From Protaetiibacter sp. (GTDB lineage Bacteria > Actinomycetota > Actinomycetes > Actinomycetales > Microbacteriaceae), in assembly GCA_030150265.1 (NCBI GenBank), contig JASLGG010000051.1, positions 62,001 to 126,000 on the forward strand: DNA of 64,000 nucleotides, in the 5' to 3' direction. The notes under the pieces are model-generated. The model had not been told where the DNA came from, ran no database searches, and saw only the letters and a list, made by a program, of their open reading frames with translations. Made by a program: the position numbers and the translations under genes. The stretch's first letter is position 1. Each line of letters starts with the position of its first letter. This document shows positions 33,716-43,617 of this stretch, in pieces.

Positions 33716-35890
33716 TCAGAGAGGGGTGGGGGCGTCGGCGTCCTCGAAACGGCTGACGGCGAGGCCGTCGCCGCCCGGCTCGAGGTCGACGCGCACGGTG
33801 TCGCCGTCGCGGATGTCGCCCGCGAGCAGGGCGCGCGCGAGCCGGTCGTCGATCTCGTGCTGCATGAGGCGTCGCAGCGGGCGCGCCCCGTAGATCGGAT
33901 CGTAGCCGCGCTCCGCGAGCCAGGCCCGCGCATCCGGGGTGACCGCGAGCTGCAGTCGGCGCTCCCCGAGCCGGCGCTCGAGCCGATCGACGTAGAGCGA
34001 CACGATCTGGCCGAGATCGGCCTCCGAGAGCGGCGCGAACACGACGATGTCGTCGAGCCGGTTCACGAACTCGGGCTTGAAGGCCTGGCGCACGAGCTCC
34101 TGCACGGCCTCCTGCTTGCGGTCCCAGCTCATGTCGCGATCGACGAGGATCTGGCTGCCGAGGTTGGAGGTGAGGATCAGGATGGTGTTGCGGAAGTCGA
34201 CCGTGCGGCCCTGCCCGTCGGTGAGCCGGCCGTCGTCGAGCACCTGGAGCAGCACGTCGAAGACCTCGGGGTGCGCCTTCTCGACCTCGTCGAGGAGGAT
34301 CACCGAGTAGGGGCGCCGACGCACGGCCTCCGTCAGCTGGCCGCCCTGCTCGTAGCCGATGTAGCCGGGAGGGGCGCCGACGAGCCGCGACACGGCGAAC
34401 TTCTCGCCGTACTCCGACATGTCGATGCGCACGAGCGCCTTCTCGTCGTCGAAGAGGTAGGCGGCGAGCGCCTTCGCGAGCTCGGTCTTGCCGACGCCGG
34501 TCGGCCCGAGGAAGAGGAACGACCCGGTGGGACGGTCGGGGTCGGAGATGCCCGCGCGGGTGCGGCGCACCGCCTCCGAGACCGCGCGCACCGCGTCGCG
34601 CTGCCCGATGAGCCGCTTCCCGAGCTCGGCCTCGAGGCCGAGGAGCTTCTCGGTCTCGCCCTGACGCAGCTTGTCGACCGGGATGCCGGTCCACGCCGCC
34701 ACGACGGCCGCGATGTCCTCGTCGGTCACCTGGTCGTTGACCATGCGGGGGCCCTGCTGCTCGATCGCCTCGGCCTGCAGCAACTGCTGCTCGATGGCCG
34801 GGATCGTCTCGTAGTTGAGCTTCGACGCATCCTGGTAGCGCTGCTCGCGCATCGCGCGGTCGAGCTCGATGCGCGCGTCGTTGAGACGCGACTTGAGGTC
34901 GCCGACGCTGTGCAGCGTGCTCTTCTCGGCCTGCCAGCGCGTCTGCAGGGCGTCGAGCTGCTGCTCCTTGCCGGCCATGTCGGCGCGCAGCTTCTCGAGC
35001 CGCTCCTTGGACGCCGGGTCCTTCTCCTTCTTGAGCGCGAGCTCCTCGATGCGCAGCCGGTCGACCGCGCGCTTGAGCTCGTCGATCTCGACGGGGCTCG
35101 AGTCGATCTCCATCTTGAGGCGGGACGCCGCCTCGTCGATGAGGTCGATGGCCTTGTCGGGCAGCTGTCGGGCCGTGATGTAGCGGTTGGAGAGGGATGC
35201 GGCGGCGACGAGCGCGCTGTCGGCGATCGCGACCTTGTGGTGCGCCTCGTAGCGCTCCTTGAGGCCGCGCAGGATGGCGACGGTGTCCTCGACGGAGGGC
35301 TCGCCCACGTAGACCTGCTGGAAGCGGCGCTCGAGGGCCGCATCCTTCTCGATGTACTCGCGGTACTCGTTGAGGGTCGTGGCGCCGATGAGGCGCAGCT
35401 CGCCGCGCGCGAGCATGGGCTTGAGCATGTTGGCGGCCGCGACGGAACCCTCGCCGCCTCCCGCGCCCATGAGGGTGTGGAGCTCGTCGATGAAGGTGAT
35501 GATCTGGCCGTCGGAGTCGTTGATCTCCTTGAGCACGGCCTTGAGCCGCTCCTCGAACTCGCCGCGGTACTTGGCGCCCGCGACGAGGGCGGCGAGGTCG
35601 AGCGAGACGAGCTGCTTGCCCTTGAGGGAGTCGGCCACATCGCCCGCGACGATGCGCTGGGCGAGCCCCTCGACGACGGCGGTCTTGCCGACGCCCGGCT
35701 CGCCGATGAGCACGGGGTTGTTCTTGGTGCGCCGCGTGAGCACCTGGCTGACCCGGCGGATCTCGGCGTCGCGGCCGATCACGGGGTCGAGCTTGCCGCT
35801 CTTGGCGATCTCGGTGAGGTCGATGCCGTACTGCTCGAGGGCGCTCTTCGGCTCCTCCTGGCTGGAGGGGGCGCCCTGCATGTTGGCCAT
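33716..35890 (-). CDS. clpB: ClpB-type disaggregase lacking the N domain
   Basis: A 724-residue Hsp100 ATPase. NBD1 has Walker A GEPGVGKT (63-70) and Walker B FIDELHT. A coiled-coil M domain lies at about 270-400, which identifies ClpB rather than ClpA or ClpC. NBD2 has GPTGVGKTE and LLDEVEKAH. The usual 140-residue Clp N domain is absent; the ATG at 35890 is preceded by a GGAGAA ribosome site and a HAIR operator, so this is a genuine short form, not truncation. It works with DnaK to dissolve aggregates. HspR control is expected. Confidence 0.92.
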   Translation of the reverse strand: MANMQGAPSSQEEPKSALEQYGIDLTEIAKSGKLDPVIGRDAEIRRVSQVLTRRTKNNPVLIGEPGVGKTAVVEGLAQRIVAGDVADSLKGKQLVSLDLAALVAGAKYRGEFEERLKAVLKEINDSDGQIITFIDELHTLMGAGGGEGSVAAANMLKPMLARGELRLIGATTLNEYREYIEKDAALERRFQQVYVGEPSVEDTVAILRGLKERYEAHHKVAIADSALVAAASLSNRYITARQLPDKAIDLIDEAASRLKMEIDSSPVEIDELKRAVDRLRIEELALKKEKDPASKERLEKLRADMAGKEQQLDALQTRWQAEKSTLHSVGDLKSRLNDARIELDRAMREQRYQDASKLNYETIPAIEQQLLQAEAIEQQGPRMVNDQVTDEDIAAVVAAWTGIPVDKLRQGETEKLLGLEAELGKRLIGQRDAVRAVSEAVRRTRAGISDPDRPTGSFLFLGPTGVGKTELAKALAAYLFDDEKALVRIDMSEYGEKFAVSRLVGAPPGYIGYEQGGQLTEAVRRRPYSVILLDEVEKAHPEVFDVLLQVLDDGRLTDGQGRTVDFRNTILILTSNLGSQILVDRDMSWDRKQEAVQELVRQAFKPEFVNRLDDIVVFAPLSEADLGQIVSLYVDRLERRLGERRLQLAVTPDARAWLAERGYDPIYGARPLRRLMQHEIDDRLARALLAGDIRDGDTVRVDLEPGGDGLAVSRFEDADAPTPL

Positions 35891-35906
35891 GGTTCTCCGT
35901 CTCAGA

Positions 35907-35927
35907 CTTGAGTTGGGGTGACTCAAG
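35907..35927. promoter_or_regulatory. HAIR operator (HspR site) of clpB
   Basis: CTTGAGT-N7-ACTCAAG is an exact match to the HspR-associated inverted repeat. It lies just downstream of the predicted -10 (TAAACT, minus strand, 35933-35928) and 16 bases before the clpB start. Confidence 0.93.
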
Positions 35928-36061
35928 TTTAGCGCGACTCGCTCGCGAATGCACGAGCGATAAGGCGAGATCGGCTCGCACCCCGTGACCAGACGGACAG
36001 GGCGGTGTAGAAAGAGGCGAGGGCGCCTCGCGGGGAGCGCGCCACCATCGAAAGGACCGCC

Positions 36062-36451
36062 ATGACCTACCTCAGCACCTTCTGGGACTTCCTCTGGTCC
36101 CTCTTCTGGCTGTTCGCGTTCATCGCCTACCTCTTCGCCATCTTCGCGATCATCGGCGACCTCTTCCGTGACCACAGGCTGAACGGATGGTGGAAGGCGG
36201 TGTGGATCGTCTTCCTGATCTTCCTGCCGTTCCTCACCGCCCTCGTCTACCTCATCGCCCGCGGAGGCGGCATGGCGGAGCGCAGCCAGAAGGCGGCCGC
36301 CGCGCAGCAGCGCGCCGCCGAGGGCTACATCCGCGAGGTCGCGGGGACCGCGACGCCGAGCGACGAGATCGCCAAGGCGAAGGCTCTCCTCGACTCCGGA
36401 GTGATCACGCAGGAGGAGTTCGCCGCGCTGAAGGCCAAGGCCCTCAGCTGA
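36062..36451 (+). CDS. Small PLDc_N/SHOCT membrane protein
   Basis: A 129-residue protein. Two helices (about 10-36 and 45-66) fit the phospholipase-D-nuclease N-terminal (PLDc_N) family. The C-terminal 30 residues (EIAKAKALLDSGVITQEEFA) form a SHOCT motif, a short oligomerisation helix pair. AAAGGA sits six bases before the ATG. It is convergent with hspR and overlaps its 3' end by eight bases. The exact function is unknown; such proteins are often stress-linked. Confidence 0.85.
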   Translation: MTYLSTFWDFLWSLFWLFAFIAYLFAIFAIIGDLFRDHRLNGWWKAVWIVFLIFLPFLTALVYLIARGGGMAERSQKAAAAQQRAAEGYIREVAGTATPSDEIAKAKALLDSGVITQEEFAALKAKALS

Positions 36452-36857
36452 GCGGGCGCCAGACGACCACCTGATTCTGCTTGCGCATCCGGGTCCCGGT
36501 GCGCAGCGAGACGACCTCACCCTCCGAGCCGGCGGCGAAGACCCGCCGGCCCGGACGGGTGAGCAGCTCGTCGGCGAGCGCGGTCTCGAGCTCGCGCACC
36601 CGCGCGCTGAGCGCGCTCACCTGGTTCTCGAGCTCCAGGATGCGGCGGATGCCCTCGAGGTTGAGCCCCTCGGCGGACAGCCGCGCGATCTCCTGCAGCT
36701 GCACGACATCCCGCATCGAGTAGCGCCGCGACTGCCCGGAGGTGCGCTGCGGGCTCACGAGCCCCAGCCGGTCGTACTGCCGCAGGGTCTGCGGATGCAT
36801 CCCCGCGAGCTCGGCGGCGACCGCGATCGCGAACAGCGGGGTCGTCTCGTCCATCAT
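36444..36857 (-). CDS. hspR: Heat-shock repressor HspR (MerR family)
   Basis: A 137-residue MerR-family repressor. The winged helix covers residues 8-75 (AAELAGMHPQTLRQYDRLGLV and RRYSMRDVVQLQEIARL as landmarks). A coiled coil (75-105) follows, and then a basic tail with no cysteines. HspR binds HAIR sites, with DnaK as co-repressor. It is the last gene of the dnaK operon and overlaps dnaJ by four bases. Targets in this window are the HAIR sites at 35907, 40356 and 40408. Confidence 0.93.
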   Translation of the reverse strand: MMDETTPLFAIAVAAELAGMHPQTLRQYDRLGLVSPQRTSGQSRRYSMRDVVQLQEIARLSAEGLNLEGIRRILELENQVSALSARVRELETALADELLTRPGRRVFAAGSEGEVVSLRTGTRMRKQNQVVVWRPLS

Positions 36858-37825
36858 CCGCGGGCCTTCTCGAGCAGCTCGTCACGCGGGTTCTCGGCGG
36901 GCAGCTCGGCCGCGAACTCCTCGAGCTTGCGCTTGGCGTCGCCCGAGAGGTGGCTCGGCACGACCACCTGCACGGTCGCGAGCAGGTCGCCCGTGGCCTT
37001 CGCCGTGGCGACGCCCCTGCCCTTCACGCGCAGCACACGCCCGCTCGGGGTGCCCGGGGCGATGCGCAGCCGCACCGGATCGCCGTCGAGCGTCGGCACC
37101 TGGATCGTCGCGCCGAGCGCCGCCTCCGCGAAGGTGACCGGAACGTCGATCCGCAGGTTCGCCCCGTCGCGCGCGAAAACCGGATGCGGACGCACCGCCA
37201 CCGTCAGCACGAGGTCGCCGGGGTCGCCGCCATCCGGACTCTGCTGGCCCTTGCCGCGCACCTTGATCCTCTGGCCGTCCTTGACGCCGGCGGGGATCTT
37301 GACCTTGGCGGTCCTGCCGCCCGGCAGCTGCAGGGTGACGGTGTCGCCGTGGATGGCGGTGAGGAAGTCGAGCGTCGTGGAGGCGGTGATGTCGGCACCC
37401 GGGGTGGGACCGCCGTAGCCGCGGTAGCCGCCCGAGACGTTGCCGAAGCGGCCGGAGCCGAACATCCCGCCGAGCAGGTCCTCGAAGCCGCCCGCGCTGT
37501 AGGAGGCGCGGGACCCCGCGCCTCCGCCGAACATCCCGCCGAAGACGTCGTCGAAGCCGCCCGCGCCGCCCGGCGTGAAGCGGACTCCCGAGCCCATCGC
37601 GCGCAGCTGGTCGTACTCGGCCCGCTCCTGCGGATCGGAGAGCACCGCGTACGCCTCGCTGATCTCCTTGAACCGCGCCTCGGCGGCAGTATCGCCCGGA
37701 TTGGAGTCCGGGTGATACTGCCGCGCGAGCTTGCGGTAGACCTTCTTGAGCTCGGCGTCGGAGACGTCCTTCGCGACGCCGAGCACGGCGTAGAAGTCCT
37801 TGTCGAACCAGTCCTGGCTGGCCAT
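36854..37825 (-). CDS. dnaJ: DnaJ co-chaperone without zinc-finger domain
   Basis: A 323-residue J protein. The J domain (residues 8-75) has the HPD motif (RQYHPDSNPGD). A Gly/Phe-rich linker (80-150) and two C-terminal peptide-binding beta domains follow. There is no cysteine and no CxxCxGxG zinc finger, so it is CbpA-like (type II) although it is the dnaK-operon copy. I chose ATG 37825 (MASQDWFDKD) because GrpE ends 22 bases upstream. It stimulates DnaK ATPase and hands over clients. Confidence 0.92.
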   Translation of the reverse strand: MASQDWFDKDFYAVLGVAKDVSDAELKKVYRKLARQYHPDSNPGDTAAEARFKEISEAYAVLSDPQERAEYDQLRAMGSGVRFTPGGAGGFDDVFGGMFGGGAGSRASYSAGGFEDLLGGMFGSGRFGNVSGGYRGYGGPTPGADITASTTLDFLTAIHGDTVTLQLPGGRTAKVKIPAGVKDGQRIKVRGKGQQSPDGGDPGDLVLTVAVRPHPVFARDGANLRIDVPVTFAEAALGATIQVPTLDGDPVRLRIAPGTPSGRVLRVKGRGVATAKATGDLLATVQVVVPSHLSGDAKRKLEEFAAELPAENPRDELLEKARG

Positions 37826-37847
37826 CGGACTCCTCTCGGGTGGGGTT

Positions 37848-38453
37848 CTAGCTGGCGGGGGGCGCGACCACGGCGACGCGCGCGGCGCGCAGCAGGCGGT
37901 CACCGAGCGCGTAGCCGATCTGGATGACCTCCTTCACGGTCTCGCCCTCGGCATCCGGATCGGGCAGGTGCACGACCGCCTCGTGGATGTTGGGGTCGAA
38001 GGCCTCGCCGACCTCGCCCACGGGGCGCAGCCCGTAGCGCTCGAACCCGGCGCGCAGCTTCTGCGAGACGAGCGTGAGCGGGGCGCCCTCGACGAGATCG
38101 CCGTGCGCGTCGGCGCGGTCGAGGTCGTCGATCACGGGGAGCAGCGAGCGGATCACCTCGGCGACGACGGCCTCGCGGTTCGCCGCGCGGTCGCGCTCGA
38201 CGCGGGTGCGGAAGTTCTTGAGGTCGGCCTGCGCGCGGGCGGCGATCTCGCGGTACTCCGCCACGAGATCCCGCTCGGCGCCCGCGAGCAGCGCGAGGTC
38301 CTCCTCGCTCAGCCCGTCGTCGCCCTCGGCCGGGCGGTCGGCCGCGGGCGTCTCCGCCCGCGGCTCTCCGGTCTCCGGATCGATCTTCCGCCTGTCGTGG
38401 ATCGCGGGCTCCTCGTGCTCGCGGTCCTTGTCGTCGCGGTTCTCGTCAGCCAT
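37848..38453 (-). CDS. grpE: Nucleotide exchange factor GrpE
   Basis: A 201-residue protein. A charged disordered N-terminus (1-65) is followed by a long coiled coil (70-130) and the beta-wing domain with GVEAFDPNIHEAV-like text (EVGEAFDPNIHEAVVHL). It releases ADP from DnaK and acts as a thermosensor. It is the second gene of the dnaK-grpE-dnaJ-hspR operon and starts eight bases after dnaK. Confidence 0.93.
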   Translation of the reverse strand: MADENRDDKDREHEEPAIHDRRKIDPETGEPRAETPAADRPAEGDDGLSEEDLALLAGAERDLVAEYREIAARAQADLKNFRTRVERDRAANREAVVAEVIRSLLPVIDDLDRADAHGDLVEGAPLTLVSQKLRAGFERYGLRPVGEVGEAFDPNIHEAVVHLPDPDAEGETVKEVIQIGYALGDRLLRAARVAVVAPPAS

Positions 38454-38461
38454 GCCTACTA

Positions 38462-40318
<1,857 letters not shown>

Positions 40319-40355
40319 ATTCTGTTGCTCCTTGGAAACTTGTAGGGGTCGCGGA

Positions 40356-40376
40356 CTTGAGCCGTGACGTATCAAG
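40356..40376. promoter_or_regulatory. HAIR operator, promoter-proximal copy of dnaK
   Basis: CTTGAGC-N7-TATCAAG is a slightly degenerate HAIR. It overlaps the -10 (CAAACT, minus strand, 40380-40375) and the transcript start. Confidence 0.8.
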
Positions 40377-40403
40377 TTTGCATCGGCCACCCGCGGTTGT
40401 CAA
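40375..40403 (-). promoter_or_regulatory. dnaK operon promoter
   Basis: TTGACA (minus strand, 40403-40398), a 17-base spacer and CAAACT (40380-40375) form a near-consensus housekeeping promoter between the two HAIR sites. Confidence 0.8.
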
Positions 40404-40407
40404 GAAG

Positions 40408-40428
40408 GTTGAGCCGAATGCGCTCAAG
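40408..40428. promoter_or_regulatory. HAIR operator, upstream copy of dnaK
   Basis: GTTGAGC-N7-GCTCAAG matches HAIR with one mismatch and lies just upstream of the -35. Its centre is 52 bases from that of the proximal copy, about five helical turns. Confidence 0.85.
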
Positions 40429-40445
40429 TTTTCGCGGGTGCCCGC

Positions 40446-41894
40446 TCAGGGCGCGACGCCCGGTCGGGAGAGCCCCAGCCGAGGGTAGAGCGCGGCGAAC
40501 CCCGCGGCCAGCCCACCGCGGAGGGCGGCCGCCACGTGACCTCCGTTCGGGATCTCGACGTAGTCGGTCTGCCATCCGGCCGCCTTCGCCGCGGCCGTCA
40601 TCTGCTGCGCCTGCGTCCGATACGAGGCGTCGTCCGAGCCGACGGTGAAGACGCCGAAGCTGTCGGGATAGCTGCCCGCCGCGAGGATCGTGGCGGGCCA
40701 TGTCGCCTGGTACGCCGCCTTGTCGCCCGCGAAGTCGTCGGCGAGGGTGCGCGCCGCATGATCCGATCCGGGATAGGCCTCCCCCGAGATGTCGAGCACG
40801 TTCGCCCACAGCTCGGGGAACTTCGCGCCGAACGAGAGAGCGCACTCGCCGCCGTTGGAGTACCCCGCGATGAGGGTGTGCGCGCGATCCTGCGCCACGT
40901 TGAGGTGCGCACGCGCCCAGGGCAGCACATCCCGCGTGATGTAGGTCTCGACCTTGCCGTAGCGCGCGGTGTCGAGGCAGAGCGGATCCTGGGTGGGGTC
41001 GCCGAGCTGGTCGGCGACCACCACGATGGGCGCGAGGCCATCGTGGCGTGCCGCGAAGGCGTCGAGGGCGGCGGCGATGAAGCTCGGGTCGGGCGAACCC
41101 GGCTGGCCCATGAGCATCACGACGAGCGGCAGGGCGGGCGGATGCGGCACGCGCGCCGCGGGGGGCAGGTAGACGCCCGCCGGCCGCGCGCGGAAGCCGG
41201 AGACGGTCGCCGGGATGTCGACCGTGCCCGTCGTGCCGGCCGCGGGCATCCCGGCGGGCGGCGTCCAGTTCTGCCAGAGCTCTCCCGGCGGGTCGCCCGC
41301 GGCCGGGGAGGTGTGCGGGAGGGCGATCGGGCGCACGACGGTGATCCCGGTGAGCTCGGCCAGCGTGTGCTCGATGCCGAAGTGCGCGTTGATGCCCACG
41401 GTGCCCGCGGCGGCCAGCACGACGACCGCGCTGACGGCGACGAGCCGGCGCCACGCGGATGCGCTCACGAGGGTGCCGAGCGCGAGCCCGACCGCCGCGA
41501 AGGTCGCGATCGCCCAGACCCAGGTGACCGCGTCGAGCGCGACCCCGAACCAGTTCTGCGCGTCGGCGAGCACGAGCAGCACCGCGGCCACGCCGGCCAG
41601 CGAGAGGGCGCCGACGAGCGCCGGCACGAACGATCCCCTCCGCCAGCGCCGCACCAGCAGCACACCGAGCACGCCGGCCGCGAGAACGTAGACCGCCACG
41701 GGCACGATCCCGTCGGCGATCGGCGCGTTCAGCACGGCACCCCGGAGGCCTCCGAACCGCCTCCCGGAGGCGAGCACGACCGTCGCGATGCCGAGGGCGG
41801 CGAGGAGCACGAACGCGAGCAGGCACCATGCGGCGGCGAGCGCGGCCCGGTTCGCACGGACGGATCGTGGCGGGCGCTTCTCCGAGGCGATCAT
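40446..41894 (-). CDS. Membrane-anchored alpha/beta hydrolase esterase
   Basis: A 482-residue protein. Four membrane helices occupy residues 20-155. An extracytoplasmic esterase domain of the COG0627/antigen-85-like fold follows, with the nucleophile in AGYSNGGE, the acid in VGSDDASY and the histidine in PNGGHV. The catalytic domain should face outside. Possible substrates are acyl or sugar esters of the envelope. The ATG at 41894 has no strong ribosome site. It stands alone, downstream of the BBE gene and separated from it by a terminator-like hairpin. Confidence 0.78.
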   Translation of the reverse strand: MIASEKRPPRSVRANRAALAAAWCLLAFVLLAALGIATVVLASGRRFGGLRGAVLNAPIADGIVPVAVYVLAAGVLGVLLVRRWRRGSFVPALVGALSLAGVAAVLLVLADAQNWFGVALDAVTWVWAIATFAAVGLALGTLVSASAWRRLVAVSAVVVLAAAGTVGINAHFGIEHTLAELTGITVVRPIALPHTSPAAGDPPGELWQNWTPPAGMPAAGTTGTVDIPATVSGFRARPAGVYLPPAARVPHPPALPLVVMLMGQPGSPDPSFIAAALDAFAARHDGLAPIVVVADQLGDPTQDPLCLDTARYGKVETYITRDVLPWARAHLNVAQDRAHTLIAGYSNGGECALSFGAKFPELWANVLDISGEAYPGSDHAARTLADDFAGDKAAYQATWPATILAAGSYPDSFGVFTVGSDDASYRTQAQQMTAAAKAAGWQTDYVEIPNGGHVAAALRGGLAAGFAALYPRLGLSRPGVAP

Positions 41895-42021
41895 GACCGT
41901 GCCGTTCTCGCGTGTGGTGTCGAGCGGGGTCCGCCCGGAACGGATCCTCCTCGGCGTTGCTGAGCGGCGGATGCGGAACGCCTGATCCCCGGATGAGGAA
42001 ATCCTCAGGTGCCGCCGAGAG

Positions 42022-42054
42022 CGGGCGGAGGCGCGCGGTGGTCGCCTCCGCCCG
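42022..42054 (-). terminator. Terminator-like hairpin after the BBE flavoenzyme
   Basis: CGGGCGGAGGCG and its exact complement enclose nine bases. It lies 16 bases after the stop at 42071 on the minus strand. A separate small dyad, TGAGGA-AA-TCCTCA, is at 41994-42007. Confidence 0.7.
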
Positions 42055-42070
42055 CGGGCACAGGCCGACT

Positions 42071-43456
42071 TCAGTCGCGTCCGGGCTCGTGGTTGCCCCG
42101 GATGCGGCCCTCCGGGTCGACGGTCTGCTTGACACGCCGCAGCCGCTCCGTCTCGGCGCCGAAGATCGCCTCGGCCGCGACGGGACGCTCGGCGAAGTTG
42201 AGGTAGCGCCGCGTGCCGCTCCCGAAGAGCCCCCGGAGGCCGTCGATCGCGGCGTTCACCTGTACCACGGCCTCCGGGAACGGCGCGACCCCGACCGCGA
42301 ACACGGCGTAGCCGCCGTCGAGATCGGCCACGACACCGCCCTCGCCGCGACCCGGGGCGAGCTCGCCGCCCAGCAGGCGGAACTCGACGCTCATGAGCGG
42401 TGCGGACGCAGGCGCGGTCGCGAACGCGGCGAAGTCGGCGATCTCGCGGTCGCTCAGCCCGTCGAGCAGGAAGCCGTCGCCGACGCCGGGCACGGGCTCC
42501 GGCGGGTCCATGTGCAGCCGCGCGAGCTCGGCGACCGGCGTCGTGGCGACGGTGTCGATGCGCGGGTGCAGCGCCCGCATCGGCGCGAGCAGCCGCTCCG
42601 CCTCGGCGGGGTCCTCCTGCACGACGGCCTCGACCACCACGAAGTCGTGGCCGGCGAGCGAGGCGGGCACGCCCGGCGCATCCGGCATCCGCAGCACGCG
42701 CACGAGCGTCGTGACGCTCGTCGGAAGCGACGCCGACCAGTCGCGCCAGGCGCCGACCACCTCGGCGGTCGAGGAGACCGGCCAGAACATGGCGCCCGCC
42801 TCGGCCTGGTGGATCGGGTAGAGCCGGAACTCGAGGGCTGTCACGATCGCGAACGACCCGCCGCCGCCCCGGAGCGCCCAGAACAGCTCGGGCTCCGACC
42901 GCTCGTCGACCCTGCGCCGCGCGCCGTCGGCCGTCACCACCTCGATCGCCGTCACGCTGTTCGCGGCGAGGCCGTGCGAACGCGCGAACCAGCTGAGGCC
43001 GCCGCCGAGCGTGTAGCCGACGATGCCGACGTCGGATGCCGTCCCCGCCAGTCCCGCGAGGCCGTGCTGCGCCGCGAGCGGGGTCAGGTCGGCCCACAGG
43101 GCGCCGGCCTCGACCCGCGCGATCTTGGTGCGCGCGTCGATCTCGACTCCCCGCATCCGGTCGGTGCGGATGAGCACGGTGTCGTCGAGCGGACCGAGGG
43201 GCGCGGCGTTGTGCCCGGTCGCCTGCGCCGTCACGCGCAGGCCGAGCGACGCCGCGGCGATCACGATGCGCGAGACGTCGTGGGCGTCCGCCGGGCGAGC
43301 GACCGCGGCGGGGCGCTGGTCGACGGTGAGCGCCCAGGCCCGGCGGGCGTCGTCCCAGCCCACGTCGCCGGGGAGCACGAGGTCCCCGCGGAGCTGCTCG
43401 GCGAGCGCCTCCAGCTCGAGCGAGCGGATGGCGTTCATGGTGGCATCGATCGTCAT
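42071..43456 (-). CDS. FAD-linked oxidoreductase, berberine-bridge type
   Basis: A 461-residue flavoprotein. The PCMH-type FAD domain (residues 45-210) has VTAQATGHN (possible flavin-linking His) and a GGGLSWFARSHGL loop. The C-terminal BBE segment reads RRYLNFAE. Family members oxidise sugars or alkaloid-type compounds and form hydrogen peroxide. ATG 43456 is fixed by AGGAGG six bases upstream. It is divergent from a LuxR regulator, its likely activator. Confidence 0.87.
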   Translation of the reverse strand: MTIDATMNAIRSLELEALAEQLRGDLVLPGDVGWDDARRAWALTVDQRPAAVARPADAHDVSRIVIAAASLGLRVTAQATGHNAAPLGPLDDTVLIRTDRMRGVEIDARTKIARVEAGALWADLTPLAAQHGLAGLAGTASDVGIVGYTLGGGLSWFARSHGLAANSVTAIEVVTADGARRRVDERSEPELFWALRGGGGSFAIVTALEFRLYPIHQAEAGAMFWPVSSTAEVVGAWRDWSASLPTSVTTLVRVLRMPDAPGVPASLAGHDFVVVEAVVQEDPAEAERLLAPMRALHPRIDTVATTPVAELARLHMDPPEPVPGVGDGFLLDGLSDREIADFAAFATAPASAPLMSVEFRLLGGELAPGRGEGGVVADLDGGYAVFAVGVAPFPEAVVQVNAAIDGLRGLFGSGTRRYLNFAERPVAAEAIFGAETERLRRVKQTVDPEGRIRGNHEPGRD

Positions 43457-43554
43457 GGTTCCTCCTGGTGTCGTGATCGAACCCGGCGAGCCTCCCGGTC
43501 GCGGCGGCACGGCACCATCCCCGCGGCGGGGTGGATCGCCGACCCCGCGCCGGG

Positions 43555-43586
43555 GGTGCGCATCGCACCAGGAATCTGGGGGTGCG
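43555..43586. promoter_or_regulatory. Cluster of three GGTGCG half-sites between BBE and LuxR genes
   Basis: GGTGCG-CAT-CGCACC (43555-43569) is a perfect dyad, and a third GGTGCG follows at 43581-43586. It lies at the -35 side of the LuxR gene (-10 CACAAT, 43606-43611) and about 100 bases before the BBE gene. It is a plausible binding site for the LuxR protein. Confidence 0.5.
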
Positions 43587-43617
43587 TGCGGCCGTCCCGG
43601 GCGAGCACAATGGCGGG

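Noticed and set aside
35891..36520. Extension of clpB upstream to restore an N domain
   Set aside because: The upstream in-frame text crosses the HAIR operator and the opposite-strand PLDc_N/SHOCT gene, and shows no Clp N-domain motif.
43531..43617. ATG at 43531 as start of the LuxR-type regulator
   Set aside because: It would place coding sequence over the -10 and operator cluster; GTG 43618 has the six-base leaderless layout.
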